The translations under genes and the position numbers were made by a program. From Nymphaea colorata (lineage: Eukaryota > Streptophyta > Magnoliopsida > Nymphaeales > Nymphaeaceae), in assembly GCF_008831285.2 (NCBI RefSeq), contig NC_045140.1:9174505-9238504 (forward strand): DNA of 64,000 nucleotides. Reading direction: 5' to 3'. A model generated the notes under the pieces. That model was not told the origin of the DNA and made no database searches. It was given only the letters and a program-made list of their open reading frames with translations. Each line of letters opens with the position of its first letter. Within the stretch, counting starts at the first letter, position 1. Shown here one piece after another: positions 49,901-60,678 of this stretch.

Positions 49901-50484
49901 TGCAGTTTAGCTTTTTCTCTTCCCTTTTGGATAGGTAGCAGTACGAGTATAAACTGCTTCTTTACACTGAGACATATGCTCATGCATTACCACATCCACA
50001 GTTTTCCACATGCAATATATGTTGCCTGCTTAGTTGAGGTTTGTGCTCATTTACTTTCTGGCTCAAGGATCTTATGATGGTATTGGGTTCCTGGCAGACA
50101 GTTGGAAGTGAAGTGCTAGTGAAGGTTGTGAAGAACAAGCATGCTCCTCCATTCAAGACTGCACAGTTTGAGCTTGAATTTGGCAAAGGGATTAATCGGG
50201 AATCAGAAATTCTAGAATTAGGTTGCAAGCACAAGTTCATCAAGAAGGCTGGTGCATATTACACCATCAATGACCAAACGCTCCATGGCAAAGACAATGT
50301 TAAGCGCTTTCTCATTGAGCATGAAGATGTCAGAGAAGAATTGTTGATGAAGTTGAGAGATAAGCTTTTACATTCTGAGGCTGAGAAAAGAGAGGAGGAA
50401 GTAGATGCTACATGTGAAACTGAGGATTATTTTGCATCTGACTTCGTTGAAGATGAATCAGATCCTGTGGTTGTTGAGGCATGA
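40184..50484 (+). CDS. RECA3: RecA homologue, mitochondrial type (eight exons, 420 aa)
   Basis: Bacterial-type recombinase expected to act in organellar DNA recombination surveillance and repair. Exons: 40184-40237, 41087-41147, 41263-41480, 47642-47729, 47956-48128, 48624-48770, 49321-49455, 50098-50484; every intron is GT-AG and phases join. Residues 1 to about 37 form a basic, serine-rich presequence ([13 protein letters not shown]...FRNFAKP). Then [10 protein letters not shown] and [12 protein letters not shown] of the RecA N-terminus, Walker A GPEASGKT at 119-126, [10 protein letters not shown], Walker B DVVVVDS ending at 198, loop L1 around [16 protein letters not shown], and L2 around [19 protein letters not shown]. 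The C-terminus is acidic. Residues match the plant RECA3 subgroup as I remember it; RECA2 remains an alternative. Intron 3 (6,161 bp) holds a full copia element. The frame is intact, so it looks functional. Confidence 0.92.
40238..41086 (+). other. intron 1 of the RecA gene, with (TC)n and poly-T tracts
   Basis: Starts GTCTCTCTATCTC with a TC microsatellite and ends TTGGTTGCAG. A run of 39 T lies at 40914-40952, unusually long and a likely site of sequencing length error. No gene is contained. Confidence 0.85.
40914..40952 (+). repeat. poly-T tract, 39 nt
   Basis: An uninterrupted run of T in intron 1 of the RecA gene. Its flanks show no target duplication or short-element body that I can recognise. 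Confidence 0.9.
41833..42285 (+). repeat. 5' LTR of the copia element
   Basis: Starts TGTTAGGAAATAAG, ends CACATTTATA. It contains a 140-bp almost pure pyrimidine tract (about 41888-42030), a 29-bp inverted repeat (42036-42064 / 42071-42099), a TATATATTC segment, and near the end CATTCAATAAGATTG, which may serve polyadenylation. Confidence 0.95.
42036..42099 (+). repeat. imperfect inverted repeat (hairpin) in the copia LTR
   Basis: Arms of 29 bp (27 match) with a 6-nt loop CTTTAT. Each arm is itself nearly palindromic (AGCCGTTGG and CCAACGGCT around a 5-nt centre). The 3' LTR has the same structure with one arm change. Confidence 0.85.
42286..42298 (+). promoter_or_regulatory. copia primer binding site (initiator tRNA-Met)
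   Basis: TGGTATCAGAGCC directly follows the 5' LTR. It is complementary to the 3' end of initiator methionine tRNA, as in most plant copia elements. Confidence 0.93.
42508..46806 (+). pseudogene. copia gag-pol polyprotein, broken
   Basis: Gag starts at 42508 ([11 protein letters not shown]...[13 protein letters not shown]) and meets a TAG in place of an expected tryptophan at about 42625. Frameshifts follow near 42661, 42905 and between 43262 and 43320. The zinc knuckle [14 protein letters not shown] is at about 43354-43395. Protease DSGASFHM lies at about 43720. The integrase zinc region has WHQRLGHPN and CNDCIHGK, and the catalytic region has [15 protein letters not shown] and QQNGLSERK. 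Two TGA stops (45379-45381, 45403-45405) separate it from reverse transcriptase ([21 protein letters not shown]). RNase H has TDADWGGDP; a TGA at 46633-46635 interrupts it before the natural end TAA at 46804. Domain order PR-INT-RT-RH defines Ty1/copia. Confidence 0.93.
46820..47269 (+). repeat. 3' LTR of the copia element
   Basis: Same termini and order as the 5' LTR. It differs by a few bases in the first 40 bp, in the pyrimidine tract (a 3-bp shortening) and in the right arm of the inverted repeat (CCACCGGCT instead of CCAACGGCT); the last 180 bp read identical. Confidence 0.95.
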
Positions 50485-50900
50485 TATTGGCATATGATGG
50501 GGCTCAGTCTAAGACCTCTCCTTGAACGTGTACTGTGGACCTTTGCATTTTCGGTACAACTATTGCTGGAAGAATATGTTAAGGTTGATCCAGTAAATTT
50601 TGACCTTGGTGGGGGAGGTTGAATTGGAAGGTAGTGGATCTGGTTTCGTGGTTTCACTCGTGGGGGTTTCACATGGCACTTTTGTCTGTCATTCTCTATG
50701 CAGTTAAATGAGGTTGGCCTCAAAGGCATTATTTTAATCATCTGTGTTGGATCTGTCCCCTCGTATGGCCAAGGAGGCCATAAGGCTGAGATGTGTAAAT
50801 GACATGAGTTTTTTACTTATGACTGTTGTATGTGTAAAGTTGTAATAGATGCAGTTTAATATACTGATTCGGGTTTAGTGCCTCAGCATTGTTCTTGCAC
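50485..50900 (+). other. probable 3' untranslated region of the RecA gene
   Basis: Follows the TGA at 50482-50484. No repeat is visible. The TTGTAATAGATGCAGTTTAATA segment near 50838-50860 is a plausible polyadenylation region, but the cleavage site cannot be fixed. Confidence 0.45.
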
Positions 50901-51257
50901 TATTTTCCTTTTGAATTTTGCGCCTTGCAGTATAGTCACCCTTGTTTATTTGCTGTTATTCAATAATCAGAACCGACCACCTACCTATTGGACTCTTGCT
51001 GGCAAGAGCGACCTCTATGTAGCCCATGGACTCGTGTTATAATTTATGTCAAAATTCTAGTAACCAATGTTTCTTGGTAGAAGCACTTACAACCGGCTCC
51101 GCCATCTCTCTTTGCATCCAATGTAGTGTATCTGAAACTTGTTGATTTGGTCGGACCAACGTTTCCATTGTAAGGTGCTTGATATTGGTTAGAAATTGAG
51201 GATTGCCCTTTTGTTTCCAGCGGCCAGTCTCGTTTAACAAATTGAGGGCCAAGACTA

Positions 51258-52080
51258 GGACTGGGCATCGGGCTGAGCTGGGTCCGGGGCCAAGATTTTG
51301 CTGTCCGCAGCTCGGCCCGCTTTAGTACACGGCGAGCCGGCGAGGGGTTGAGGTATGCGAGAAGAGCCGATGATGGTGATCGGTACAGCTAGGCAGCGAG
51401 AAGGTGAACGCCAACGACTAATGGAGACGACAAGGCTGTAGGCAGAATCGGCAGATTGTGTCAGGCAGCGGGCCAGCAGCAGGGGCACAGGCCGCAAACG
51501 TGGCGTGGTTGTGGATTGAGCCTGAGCCTGAGCAGTGGGCAACTTGACGTGAACGCCAACGACTAATGGAGACGGCAAGGCTGTAGGCAGAATCGGCAGA
51601 TAGTGTCAGGCAGCGGGCCAGCAGCAGGGGCACAGGCCGCAAACGTGGCGTGGTTGTGGATTGAGCCTGAGCCTGAGCAGTGGGCAACTTGACGGTGAGG
51701 CGACAGAACGGTGATTGCAAGGCGAGGGGACAACAAAGTGGCGAAGGTGACGGGCCGATGGTGAGGATGTGGGCAGCCACGAGGAAGGCAGGAACAGGTG
51801 CGGCAGCCAGCAGAAATGCAACCGCACATGCGACGCCATGGCAGGGCAGGGTCTGAGGTCTCGACGGTTGAAGAACTCGAAATTAAAGTTCAATTTTTTT
51901 TAACTCGTCCAGCTGTCAGGCTTACCGGGCCCCTAATGGGCGGATTTGAATGCCTGGCCCAGCCCATTGGATTTATCGGGCAGGGCCGGGTCAGATGTGT
52001 CCAACCCGGTAAGTTTTTTACAATACCCAGGCTCAGCCCCTGACCAAGCCGGGTATTGAGTACCCGTTGGCAGCCTAGCC
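51258..52080. repeat. GC-rich MITE-like region with a 135-bp tandem duplication
   Basis: Opens with CTAGGACTGGGCATCGGGC; the right end read inward is CTAGGCTGCCAACGGGTACT. Such GGGC-rich opposing ends are common in plant hAT-type MITEs, but I cannot find a clean target duplication. Inside, 51414-51548 is repeated at 51549-51683 with only a few changes. Several overlapping frames exist on the minus strand because the duplication is 45 codons long; they have no recognised domain. Confidence 0.5.
51414..51683. repeat. two tandem copies of a 135-bp unit
   Basis: Each copy begins GTGAACGCCAACGACTAATG and ends GTGGGCAACTTGACG. Differences seen are few (for example GACGACAAGG versus GACGGCAAGG). 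Confidence 0.9.
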
Positions 52081-52084
52081 CTGT

Positions 52085-53030
52085 GCCCAAGTTTAACCAA
52101 GACCTTTTCTTGGACAGTACCACTCCATGGCACAAGTTCAGTTTCTTGCGTCTCCAAAGGCCAGAAAGATCTCTCTCTATTATGTATGCATGCATATATA
52201 TGTACTAATATGGACAGATACCAATTATGACTGTCGTCAGTGATCCATGTTCTGTTTTAAATTTGAAATCTGGAAGCCAAAGGAGCGGCAATTAACCTAC
52301 GGTGGAGTTGACCTGCAGCTGGAATGGATTGTGCTATCTATTTTATGTTTGATCTAAACCTCAATACTAGCTACTCTGAATCCACTTATGAGGTTTCACA
52401 AGAATCTTGGCCCTTGAATCTTTTTTTTTTTTGGATGGGAATGATCTGTTTGCAGATATTGACAGCCAACCTGATTCCAAATCACTTCTTGATCAGCAAC
52501 TTGCAACCATGAAGTAACCCGAAGAGAGGTCACTAAGATAGAAACGACAACAGTTATGATGCAATCACTAACCTTTTTCTTTTTCCATTCTTAATGGGCA
52601 AGCTGAGGTCAGCCAGACCATTTTCAGGTATTGAATTCTTGACCTTCATTTCAATAGTCTTAAGTTTTACCCTTAGCTAGGTAGAGTGACCTCTTATTGG
52701 CACAATCTAACTTCTGAAGTAAAGAAGACATATCTCTAACGTCATGTCTGGCTGGAGTCCAGACATATTTTATTCTCCTGTGGACAACCCGAGCGTTAAT
52801 ATACCGAAGTTCTGTAGATGTGTCATAAAGTGGACGTCATTTTACATGTCGACGATGTGGTAGATTTTCCAGAAAATTGCCGAGAAATACTGATCTTGTG
52901 CCAGAAAATCTTACCAAATCTATGTTCCTAAATCAGGAAGGATCCAAATGCGTGAGATCTTACATGGCGCCTTTCTGTTATGTTGGATTGTGGGGAGCAC
53001 ATGTCTGACCTGAAAACTTATGGAAGAGGG
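52085..53030. other. intergenic, nothing recognised
   Basis: No frame with a domain and no clear repeat apart from a TGCATGCATATATATG stretch near 52187-52202. Confidence 0.45.
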
Positions 53031-53032
53031 CA

Positions 53033-53110
53033 GTGGCGGAGCCAGAAAATTTTGGCTGAAGGGCACTAACCAATCTCTCACTTATGAGAATGGGTGCTTG
53101 TGGGGCATTG
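53033..53110 (+). repeat. hAT-like terminal fragment
   Basis: CAGTGGCGGAGCCAGAAAAT followed by TTTGGCTGAAGGGCACTAACC. The first 20 bases are the consensus end of the MITE family seen at 19426 and 60491, and the continuation resembles the repeat unit at 17722-18186. The other end was not found. Confidence 0.5.
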
Positions 53111-53429
53111 GCTCAGCTCTAGTGTGGGCACCACATGCAGTTGGACCTAGCTGAACCTAGGTCCAGCTTAATCACAAAGCAAGATTTCAGGGGCTGGCAT
53201 GGGAAGTGGCTCATGCCACTCACACAGTCCGCTATTGGAAGAGGGCCAATTATCTCACATAAACATTTCAGTCAAGGCCTTGAACAATTTTTTTGTTTTA
53301 AAAAATTACATAGTGAACGAGAATTTTGAAAACTCAGCTGCGGCAATAGAGCGGGTTGTCTAGGGACACCATCTCATCAAAATACAACACCACTACTCCA
53401 TGTTCAATTATTGTTATAACACTACAACG

Positions 53430-56400
53430 TATAAAATGAAGGAGTCAGATAGAGTGGTTGACCATGTTAGAATATGTTGGTCATGGCTAAAGACCTAGCC
53501 ATAGTAGGAAATATAATATCAAACAACATGCGAATATGCACCATCCTGAATAGTCTACCACCTTCTTGGGATACGGTTGTCACAGCACTGAGTCTCCAAT
53601 TTGACACTTTAACTCTAAAGAAGCTCTCCATACAATTAGCTATTCAGCAAGAACGTCTGGCCAAGAGAAAGGATGTAGAACTAATGACTGTCCAAGAAAA
53701 ACCAGCTAATAGTCATGTGCCTGTAAAACCCAAAGAATTTAAAAAGAGAAGCGATGGCAAGTTCAAAGGCAATTTTGCAGGAACTCGGAGAACTCAAAGA
53801 ACTGTAGTGAAATGCTATAGATGTGGAAAGCTTGGACACATCAAGAAGGACAACAAGAGTGAATACAACAATAACAGGAAGAGAAATCAAGCGGACTCCA
53901 ACAAAGAAGTTATTTGTGTTGTGTCAGAGTGCTTGTTTGCAAATGGAGATCTAACTAGTTGGTGGGTTGATTCAGAGTCTACACGTCACATTGCAAAAAC
54001 AAAAAAAAGGCATCGTTCATACGAACGACCTGAGTTTGGGAATGCAAAAAGTCTATATGAATAACAACTCATACTATCATGTCATGAGATACAGGTCATA
54101 TCGATTGAATGTTGGAGGCACAAGTGTCATTCTTACTAAAGTCTTGTATGTCCTCTCCATGCAAAGGAACTTAGTGTCAGTCCTTGCTTTGACTGGAAAA
54201 GATTTTGAAGTCTGTTTTGTTCTAGGAAAAGTTAGTGGAAAAACATGGGAGGACGATGGGAAATAAGTAAAAAACATGGTATGTTCAAACTCAATGAAAT
54301 GAATAAAGCTTTCAGTTCTGCTTATATTGACTGTGCAATGAGTGTGACTACAAACTTATGACATGAAAGATTAAACCATGCAAACATCAACAAGATAAAA
54401 ATTCTAACACACCAAGGTATAATATCTGATATAAATGTAAATGATTTTGTGAATTGTGAGTCATGTTTATATGGAAAGATAGCAAGAAAACCCTTTCCAT
54501 CTAAAGTAATTCGGCAACTGATCGATTGGAAATAATCTATATCGATATTTGTGGACCTTTCAAAGTCCAAACATATAGTGGCAAATTATACTTCATAACA
54601 TTTATTGATGACTTCTCAAAAGTTTGTTGTATTTATCTTATTAAATATAAGTTACAAGCACTTGAAAAATATATCAAGGTTGTAAGGTCAGATCAAGGAA
54701 GTGAATGTACATCATATGAATTTCTCGAACACTATAAAGACCTTGGAATTAATAGGCAAAGAACAATGCCTAGAACACTGCAACAGAATGGTGTCGTTGA
54801 GAGGTGTAACAGAACCCTCTTAAACATGGTGAGATCCATGTTGACAGGAGTATAATTAACCAAAGTATTTTCGGGTGAAGTTATTTTAACAACAATGTAT
54901 ACAATAAATCGAGTGCCCTGTAAAACAATCACAACTACTTCTTATGAGAGATGGACTGATGTAAAACCAAATTTGAGACATCTCAAGAGATAGGATCTGT
55001 GGAACATATGAAAATTATAGATCCAAAAATGGATAAACTAGATAACATTTCAGTAGGATGTGTGCATATTGGATATTCAAAAGGATCCAAAGACTATAGA
55101 TTATATCATTCAACTAATAGGACTTATAGAAAGTAGAGGTGTAGAGTTCCTAGAAGAACACAATAACAAAGACTATGATCCAGTGGGAGATCATCACGAT
55201 CTACTGGATGATCTAACTTATTCAGAAGATCAGTCTAACAATGAACCGATTGAGTTAGTAATGAACCAACTAAGCATGAATCGTCTGAAGAATAGTCAGG
55301 TAAGGAACCGACTAAAGAACAGTTTGGTAATGAATCAACTGAGCATGAATCGTCTGAGGAACAGTCTGGTAATGAACCGACTAAAGAATAATTTGGTAAT
55401 GAACCAACTGATTTGAGTACATCGTCGTCTCAAACGTTGTTAGGTCATAAAGGACCTAGACCTCATCCTTCATATTTAAGTGATTACTATGTATATCTTA
55501 CAGATGAACTATGATATTTCGCAGATATTGTTGAAATGTCTGACAATCTGACATATGACGAAGCCCTAAACTCACATGAATTGTCAAATTGTGTAAACGT
55601 TGGATGAAGAAATCAAATCCATAGAAAAGAATAAAGTCTGAGAACTAGTAGATCTTCCTAATGATAATAGACACATTGGGTGCAAATGAGTATTAAAGAA
55701 AAAATATAAAGCTGACAGATTAGTCAAAAAATTTAAAGCAAGACTGGTGGCGAAAGGTTTTTTCTAAAATGAATGAATTTGATTAATTAGAAACCTATTC
55801 GCTGGTAGAAAAGTTTGCATGAATCAGAATAATTTTGGTTATTGCAGCTTTCTATGACTTGAATGTTCGTCAAATAGATATGAAAACAGCTTTCTTAAAC
55901 GGTGAGTTAAAGGAAATTATATATATGACTCAACCACAGGGATATGTCGTCAAAGAAAATGAAGACAAATAGTACAAGCTGCATAAATCATTGTATAGTT
56001 TGAAGTAGTTACCTATACAGTGGTATTTTGCCTTTCAATTACAAAGCTTGGATACATAGCAAATCAGCTAGATCAATGTGTATATGTCTGAAAAAGTAGG
56101 AGTCTCTTTTGTATCCTATCATTATATGTCGATGACATTCTATTGATTGGAAATGAGAACGATATGATATCCAAAACAAACACTTGGTTAAATGAAAACT
56201 TCGAAATGAAGGACATGGGTGAAGTATCTTATATATTCGGAATAACGATTACTCGAGATAAAGACTCGAGAATTCTCAGTTTGAGCCAATAACGATATAT
56301 TGATTATATCTAAAGAAGTTTCGAATGCAAGACTGCAAACCTATTGGAACTTCCATAGCAAAAGGAGCTAATTTAAGTAGAACTGATTGTCCTAGTAAAG

Positions 56401-57031
56401 GACAAAAAAAATTAAATGTTCCATATGCACAGGCTATTGGCAATTTAATGTATCTATGCTTTGCACAAGACCAGACATAAGCTTTCCAATCGGTCTTGTG
56501 AGTCATTACCAAAGTAATCATGGTTGGCCTCACTGACAAGCAGGTAAAAGAATTAAAGGAACCAAAGGACTGAAATTGTCCTATCAAGCTAATGAGCTAA
56601 CCTTAGTTGGCCATATTGATGTAGATTTTATCGGTTATAAAGACGGCAGTAAGTCAACATCTGGATACGTCTTTCTTTTTGGAGGTGGTGCAATAGTCTG
56701 GTCCTATAAGAAATAATGGTGAAATACCATTATATCCATGAAATGATTAAGAAAAATAAAATTTCTATTGAATACATGCCTACCAATGACATGGTAGCAT
56801 AACTCATAACTAAGAAACTATATGAAGACTTGTTTACCAAGCATGTAACCTATATGGGACTAAGATATATATGAAAGGTTGTGATGAAAAGACATTGAAA
56901 ACCTCACTGCAAACCCTTGAATAAAATTCAAGTTACAATGGACAAACCAATTATGAAAGACTTCATAATAAAGATCAAGAAAACCCACAATTAGTGAAAG
57001 CAAATTGGCTGTCTTATGGCCAAGTGGAAGA
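53430..57031 (+). pseudogene. second Ty1/copia element, decayed, lacking its 5' end
   Basis: In order: gag (53437-53900) with a zinc knuckle CYRCGKLGHIKKDN lacking its last cysteine; protease VDSEST, where the active-site glycine is changed; integrase 54526-54855 with YIDICGPF, VRSDQGSE and QQNGVVERC; a linker with in-frame minisatellite at 55258-55410; reverse transcriptase fragments (IDMKTAFLNGELKE, LYVDDILLIGNEND near 56128); and RNase H near 56600-56720 (DGSKSTSGYVFLFGGG). Stops and frameshifts are frequent. A purine-rich CAAGTGGAAGA at 57021-57031 precedes the probable 3' LTR. No 5' LTR or primer site is visible to the left, so the copy is truncated. Confidence 0.88.
55258..55410 (+). 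repeat. in-frame minisatellite in the copia linker
   Basis: Alternating units of 42 and 27 bp (69-bp higher-order period), each starting GTAATGAACCNACT. Both lengths are multiples of three; in the ancestral frame they encode Glu/Ser-rich repeats such as GNESTEHESSEEQS. Two full rounds plus a partial one are present. Confidence 0.8.
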
Positions 57032-57436
57032 TGTTGGATAGTCACCCTGAGCTCTATCTTTCATCTTGTAACTGCAAGAGTACGAGATTAAATTGAAAAA
57101 AAAAAAGATTTCCAAATGAAAAAATTTCATTAACAGTTTCATAAGTTACCATGTACGAGCTTGTTAAAAATTCTCCCTGCCATAACAGTTTGCTGTGATT
57201 CGGGAAATCTTGGGAGGCGGACTATAAAGGCCTAACATATGTTCATCTACAGGTTGATCATTGATTGACCTAGATGCACCTCCTAGAAGCAAACCTGTGA
57301 ATCTAACCTATCTCTATTTTTTCTTCTTCTTCCTCTACTCTTATTGTTGTTGAAGTTTGTTGCTTGGTAGTCACTGCCGAGGATCGTGCTACGTAGAAGA
57401 CGAGCTAATCGATCCATTTCTTGAACATCCATCACC
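57032..57436 (+). repeat. probable 3' LTR of the decayed copia, right end unclear
   Basis: Begins TGTTGGATAGTCACC directly after the polypurine tract. It includes TAACAGTTTGCTGTGATTCG and a CTTCTTCTTCCTCT-rich part. Its end must lie before the LINE sequence that begins at or before 57437. Confidence 0.5.
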
Positions 57437-58042
57437 TAGTCCTCAGGAAGTAGGAATGGGGAGTAGGTGGGAAGGATTTTGTTGCTACCCGATGGCATCC
57501 TCGCTTGCCACTTGAAATCAAATCAGCCTTCACCACTCCTTTTTGGGTTAGATTACCAAGATTACCTCCTTACTTCTAGAATCACCGTATTTTCCAAGTG
57601 GTGGTGGTTAGTTTGCAAGGAGATTTTCTTGAAGTAGATAGTCCTCAGGAAGTAGGAATGGGGAGTAGGTGGGAAGGATTTTGTTGCTACCCGATGGCAT
57701 CCTCGCTTGCCACTTGAAATCAAATCAGCCTTCACCACTCCTTTTTGGGTTAGATTACCAAGATTACCTCCTTACTTCTAGAATCACCGTATTTTCCAAG
57801 TGGTGGTGGTTAGTTTGCAAGGAGATTTTCTTGAAGTAGATAGTCCTCAGGAAGTAGGAATGGGGAGTAGGTGGGAAGGATTTTGTTGCTACCCGATGGC
57901 ATCCTCGCTTGCCACTTGAAATCAAATCAGCCTTCACCACTCCTTTTTGGGTTAGATTACCAAGATTACCTCCTTACTTCTAGAATCACCGTATTTTCCA
58001 AGTGGTGGTGGTTAGTTTGCAAGGAGATTTTCTTGAAGTAGA
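57437..58042 (+). repeat. three identical tandem copies of a 202-bp unit
   Basis: Copies start at 57437, 57639 and 57841 with TAGTCCTCAGGAAGTAGG and end GAAGTAGA. I read no difference among the three. One frame of each unit encodes TTPFWVRLPRLPPYF...LQGDFLEVD, the conserved ORF1 region of plant L1-type LINEs. The unit length is not a multiple of three. Confidence 0.95.
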
Positions 58043-58049
58043 TCCTCTC

Positions 58050-58961
58050 ATGTAACAAATGACTCCCACAAGCTATGCTCACATCCTCTTTGGAACCCCA
58101 ATTTCGTCTAGCATTCCGTAGAGGTCGAAATTGATTTAGGAGGAGGTCAAGTTCTTACCCAAGCAGTTGTGTATGAAAGGCACCTCTAGTTTTGTTGGAT
58201 ATGTGGCGTCAACACCCACACCTCAGAGCTCTACCCCAAACTGCTGAAAGTCCTAGTCAGGAATAACCAAGCAAGGCTGCTTGTGGTGATCCAGAGCAGC
58301 ACCAGAGTGATGCCTGGGATGCAACGGCCAGAGTCCTACTCCATTGAGAACAGATTCCAGGTGCTTGCTGATCAGGAGGGTGGGGGTGGATCCGAAAGCA
58401 CCCAGTAAGGAAGAGATAGTCTAACAGTAGAGACAGTGGCCAAACGCTAATCCAAGAAGAAGTAGGAAGACTAATGCGGTTGGTTCTTCAACTCTTAACG
58501 TGGCCCCTGAAGCTGCACAGATAGAAGTTCTTGTAACAAGCGATGTTGTTCACAACCCTTTTTTGAAGAAGACTCCTATGAGCAAGGTATGCCCGAAGGA
58601 GGTGCTTGTAAGCTTCTCTTTCTCTATGATTTCTGGTACAAAGCCAAATAAGTCTAGTGAGATATTTAAAGGCCATGAAGTTCTGGAGGTCCCGAGAGGT
58701 GCATTCAGCAATTCTCGGTTCTCTAGGCACCAAAATCATGGGACAGGAAGCAAAAGGGGGAGGGGCAAGCAAGTCCTAAAAGACATATCCAATTTCACTC
58801 TGTTACTGCACGAGGAATCAGACAAGGTGGGTAGTAAGCAGAAACACTCTCGCTTTGGCTTTTCCCATCTAAAGGAGGATGAGATAGACTATCAGGTGCG
58901 GTTGCAAGAACTTTCCCAAGGGGGCAACATGGAGGGGGTTGGAAGCTTATCTCCTAATTAG
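58050..58961 (+). pseudogene. LINE ORF1 C-terminal part
   Basis: A zinc-knuckle-like CWICGVNTHTSELY lies at 58193-58234 with the last cysteine replaced by tyrosine. The open frame 58500-58961 continues to a stop just before the ORF2 start. Plant L1-type ORF1 proteins have the same order: nucleic-acid-binding region, then CCHC, then a basic tail. Confidence 0.65.
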
Positions 58962-58963
58962 TC

Positions 58964-59690
58964 ATGAATTTTCTTGCTTGGAACATTAGAGGGCTGGTTA
59001 GTTGGGAGGCTAACCAAGACATCTTCTTTCTGTTACATGTGTTTTTCCCAGATGGATCTACCTCATGGACTTCATTTGTCTGAGCAGAAGTTCTAGCATT
59101 GACAGCGACGATTCGAGATGGTGTCCAAATTTACTACAATGTAAGGTATCGCTCACATCATTTATGTCTGGGACTCATCAAGAATGTTGGCACATGCCAT
59201 TGTGATTGACTAGTTTTGGATCTTCCTTAGATGCAACATTAGAGCCTCGAGCAATACATTCTATGTGGATGGAATCTATCTTCCCACGGACCCTAGAGTT
59301 CAGCAAGATGCATTGAACCAACTACAAGGCTTTATACAACTCCTATATTTTCATGTGTTGTTGATGGGTGATTTCAACAATATGTTGGGGCCGCAAGACA
59401 AATCAGGTTAGCATCCTTCCTCTGCTTCTTAGAGAAACTTCTCTCTGTTGCTTCACAGTTGCAGGCTATGCCCTTTGGATGATGACACTAGAAGATTTAC
59501 ATGGTCCAATAATCCTTTGGGCTACAACACCATCTATTGCCACCTAAATTGGTGTTGGTTGAACAATGTTTGGAGATAAAAATGGAACATTCAAAATAAT
59601 CTCAAGGTTATCGCTTGGTCTTTGTCAGACCATTTGCCCCTGCTGTTCTCTTCTTCTTTTTTGGTTGCTAGGGAGGAGAGGCCAAGGCAC
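58964..59690 (+). pseudogene. LINE ORF2 endonuclease domain, broken
   Basis: The ATG at 58964 opens MNFLAWNIRGL, the start of plant LINE endonucleases. The metal-binding LMGDFNNMLGPQD is at 59361-59399, FTWSNNPLGYN near 59498-59528, and the terminal LSDHLPLL near 59622-59645. Stops occur in most intervening segments. Confidence 0.8.
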
Positions 59691-60490
59691 TTCATATTTT
59701 TCAGGTCTTAGAGAGGTATCTTGAAAGCCTATTTTATGTCTGAGGCGAGACAATACATGGGTTGCAAATTAATTTGGGTGATCTCAAAGCTGGAAGGAGT
59801 TTGCAAAGATTTGCCTCGGTGGTACAAACTGTAGGTTGGGGAAGTAGGTTCCCGCATTAAGGGTCTTCATCAGGAGCTTGAGGACACCAGATCAGAGCGG
59901 AAGCTGGAGATCCCCACTCAGCTATGTTGGAGCTAGTTCTCTAACAATAGCTTTCTCATGCTCTACTTGAAGACGAGATCCAGTGACGCTAAAAAACTAG
60001 GATAAAGTGGCTTCAGGATGGTGATCCAAATACAATTTCTTCCAAATATTAGTGTAGGGTCACCGCAAAAAAATCCATTTTCATGCGGTGGAGGAAGTTG
60101 AGGTGGTGTTCGATGACCAATTAGAGATTCGTCAGATCTGTTCGAAATATTTTATAGACCTTCTAGGTGTTAGCCAAGGCTTGGGGGGCACCGGACATCC
60201 CCCCTCAGCGGTGGGATGGGGAGGTCGTGACAGAATCAGAGAACCAATGTCTTGTTAGGCAAGTTACTCTGGATGAGGTGAGACAAATAGTCTTTGAGTC
60301 CGACCCAAATGGTGCGCTTGGTCTGGATGGGTTCCCAGCCTCCTTCTATGTAGGGTATTAGAGCATAGTGGGTGATGACATTAGTGATATCCTCGAGAGC
60401 TTTATGGTTTCAGATAGATTGGTAAAAAAAATACAATCACTCGTTGATTGCCTTCATCCCCAAAATTGAGGGAGGAAAGAGGGTGAGTGT

Positions 60491-60637
60491 CAGAATGAGA
60501 GCTGCATAGTTACCCACTCCAGCAACAAAATTATTATTTATTTTTATATAGATGTCTTACAATTAGTTACTTATTTATATACGTTGTGTCCTTTCACAAC
60601 AGTACCCCATAGCAAAAAATTTCTAACTCCACCATTG
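60491..60637 (+). mobile_element. hAT-like MITE inserted in the LINE, 147 bp
   Basis: Begins CAGAATGAGAGCTGCATA, ends TTTCTAACTCCACCATTG. It is flanked by 8-mers GTGAGTGT (60483-60490) and GTGAGTGC (60638-60645), a hAT-sized target duplication with one change. It aligns over its length with 19426-19603. The LINE protein sequence is continuous if it is removed (GGKR-VSAYC). Confidence 0.8.
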
Positions 60638-60678
60638 GTGAGTGCTTATTGTCACATCGCTTTACGCAATAACTTATA
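60597..60678 (+). repeat. 82-bp direct repeat, copy 1 (MITE end plus LINE)
   Basis: CAACAGTACCCCATAG...GCAATAACTTATA. Copy 2 is at 61694-61775. It covers the right end of the MITE and the first 40 bp of LINE sequence beyond it. Confidence 0.85.

Noticed and set aside
50041-50097. Extension of the last RecA exon upstream to 50041
   Set aside because: The CTGGCAG acceptor at 50097 restores the conserved RecA sequence ([14 protein letters not shown]); the upstream codons are intronic.
40184-50484. Bacterial contamination or transfer because of the RecA homology
   Set aside because: Eight exons with GT-AG introns and a presequence show a normal nuclear gene of old organellar origin.
51418-51893. 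Cluster of minus-strand frames as a protein-coding gene
   Set aside because: The frames overlap in several registers because of the 135-bp duplication and carry no domain; kept only as a question.
57437-58042. CRISPR or satellite array
   Set aside because: Three contiguous 202-bp copies encoding part of LINE ORF1; no spacers and too few copies for a satellite.
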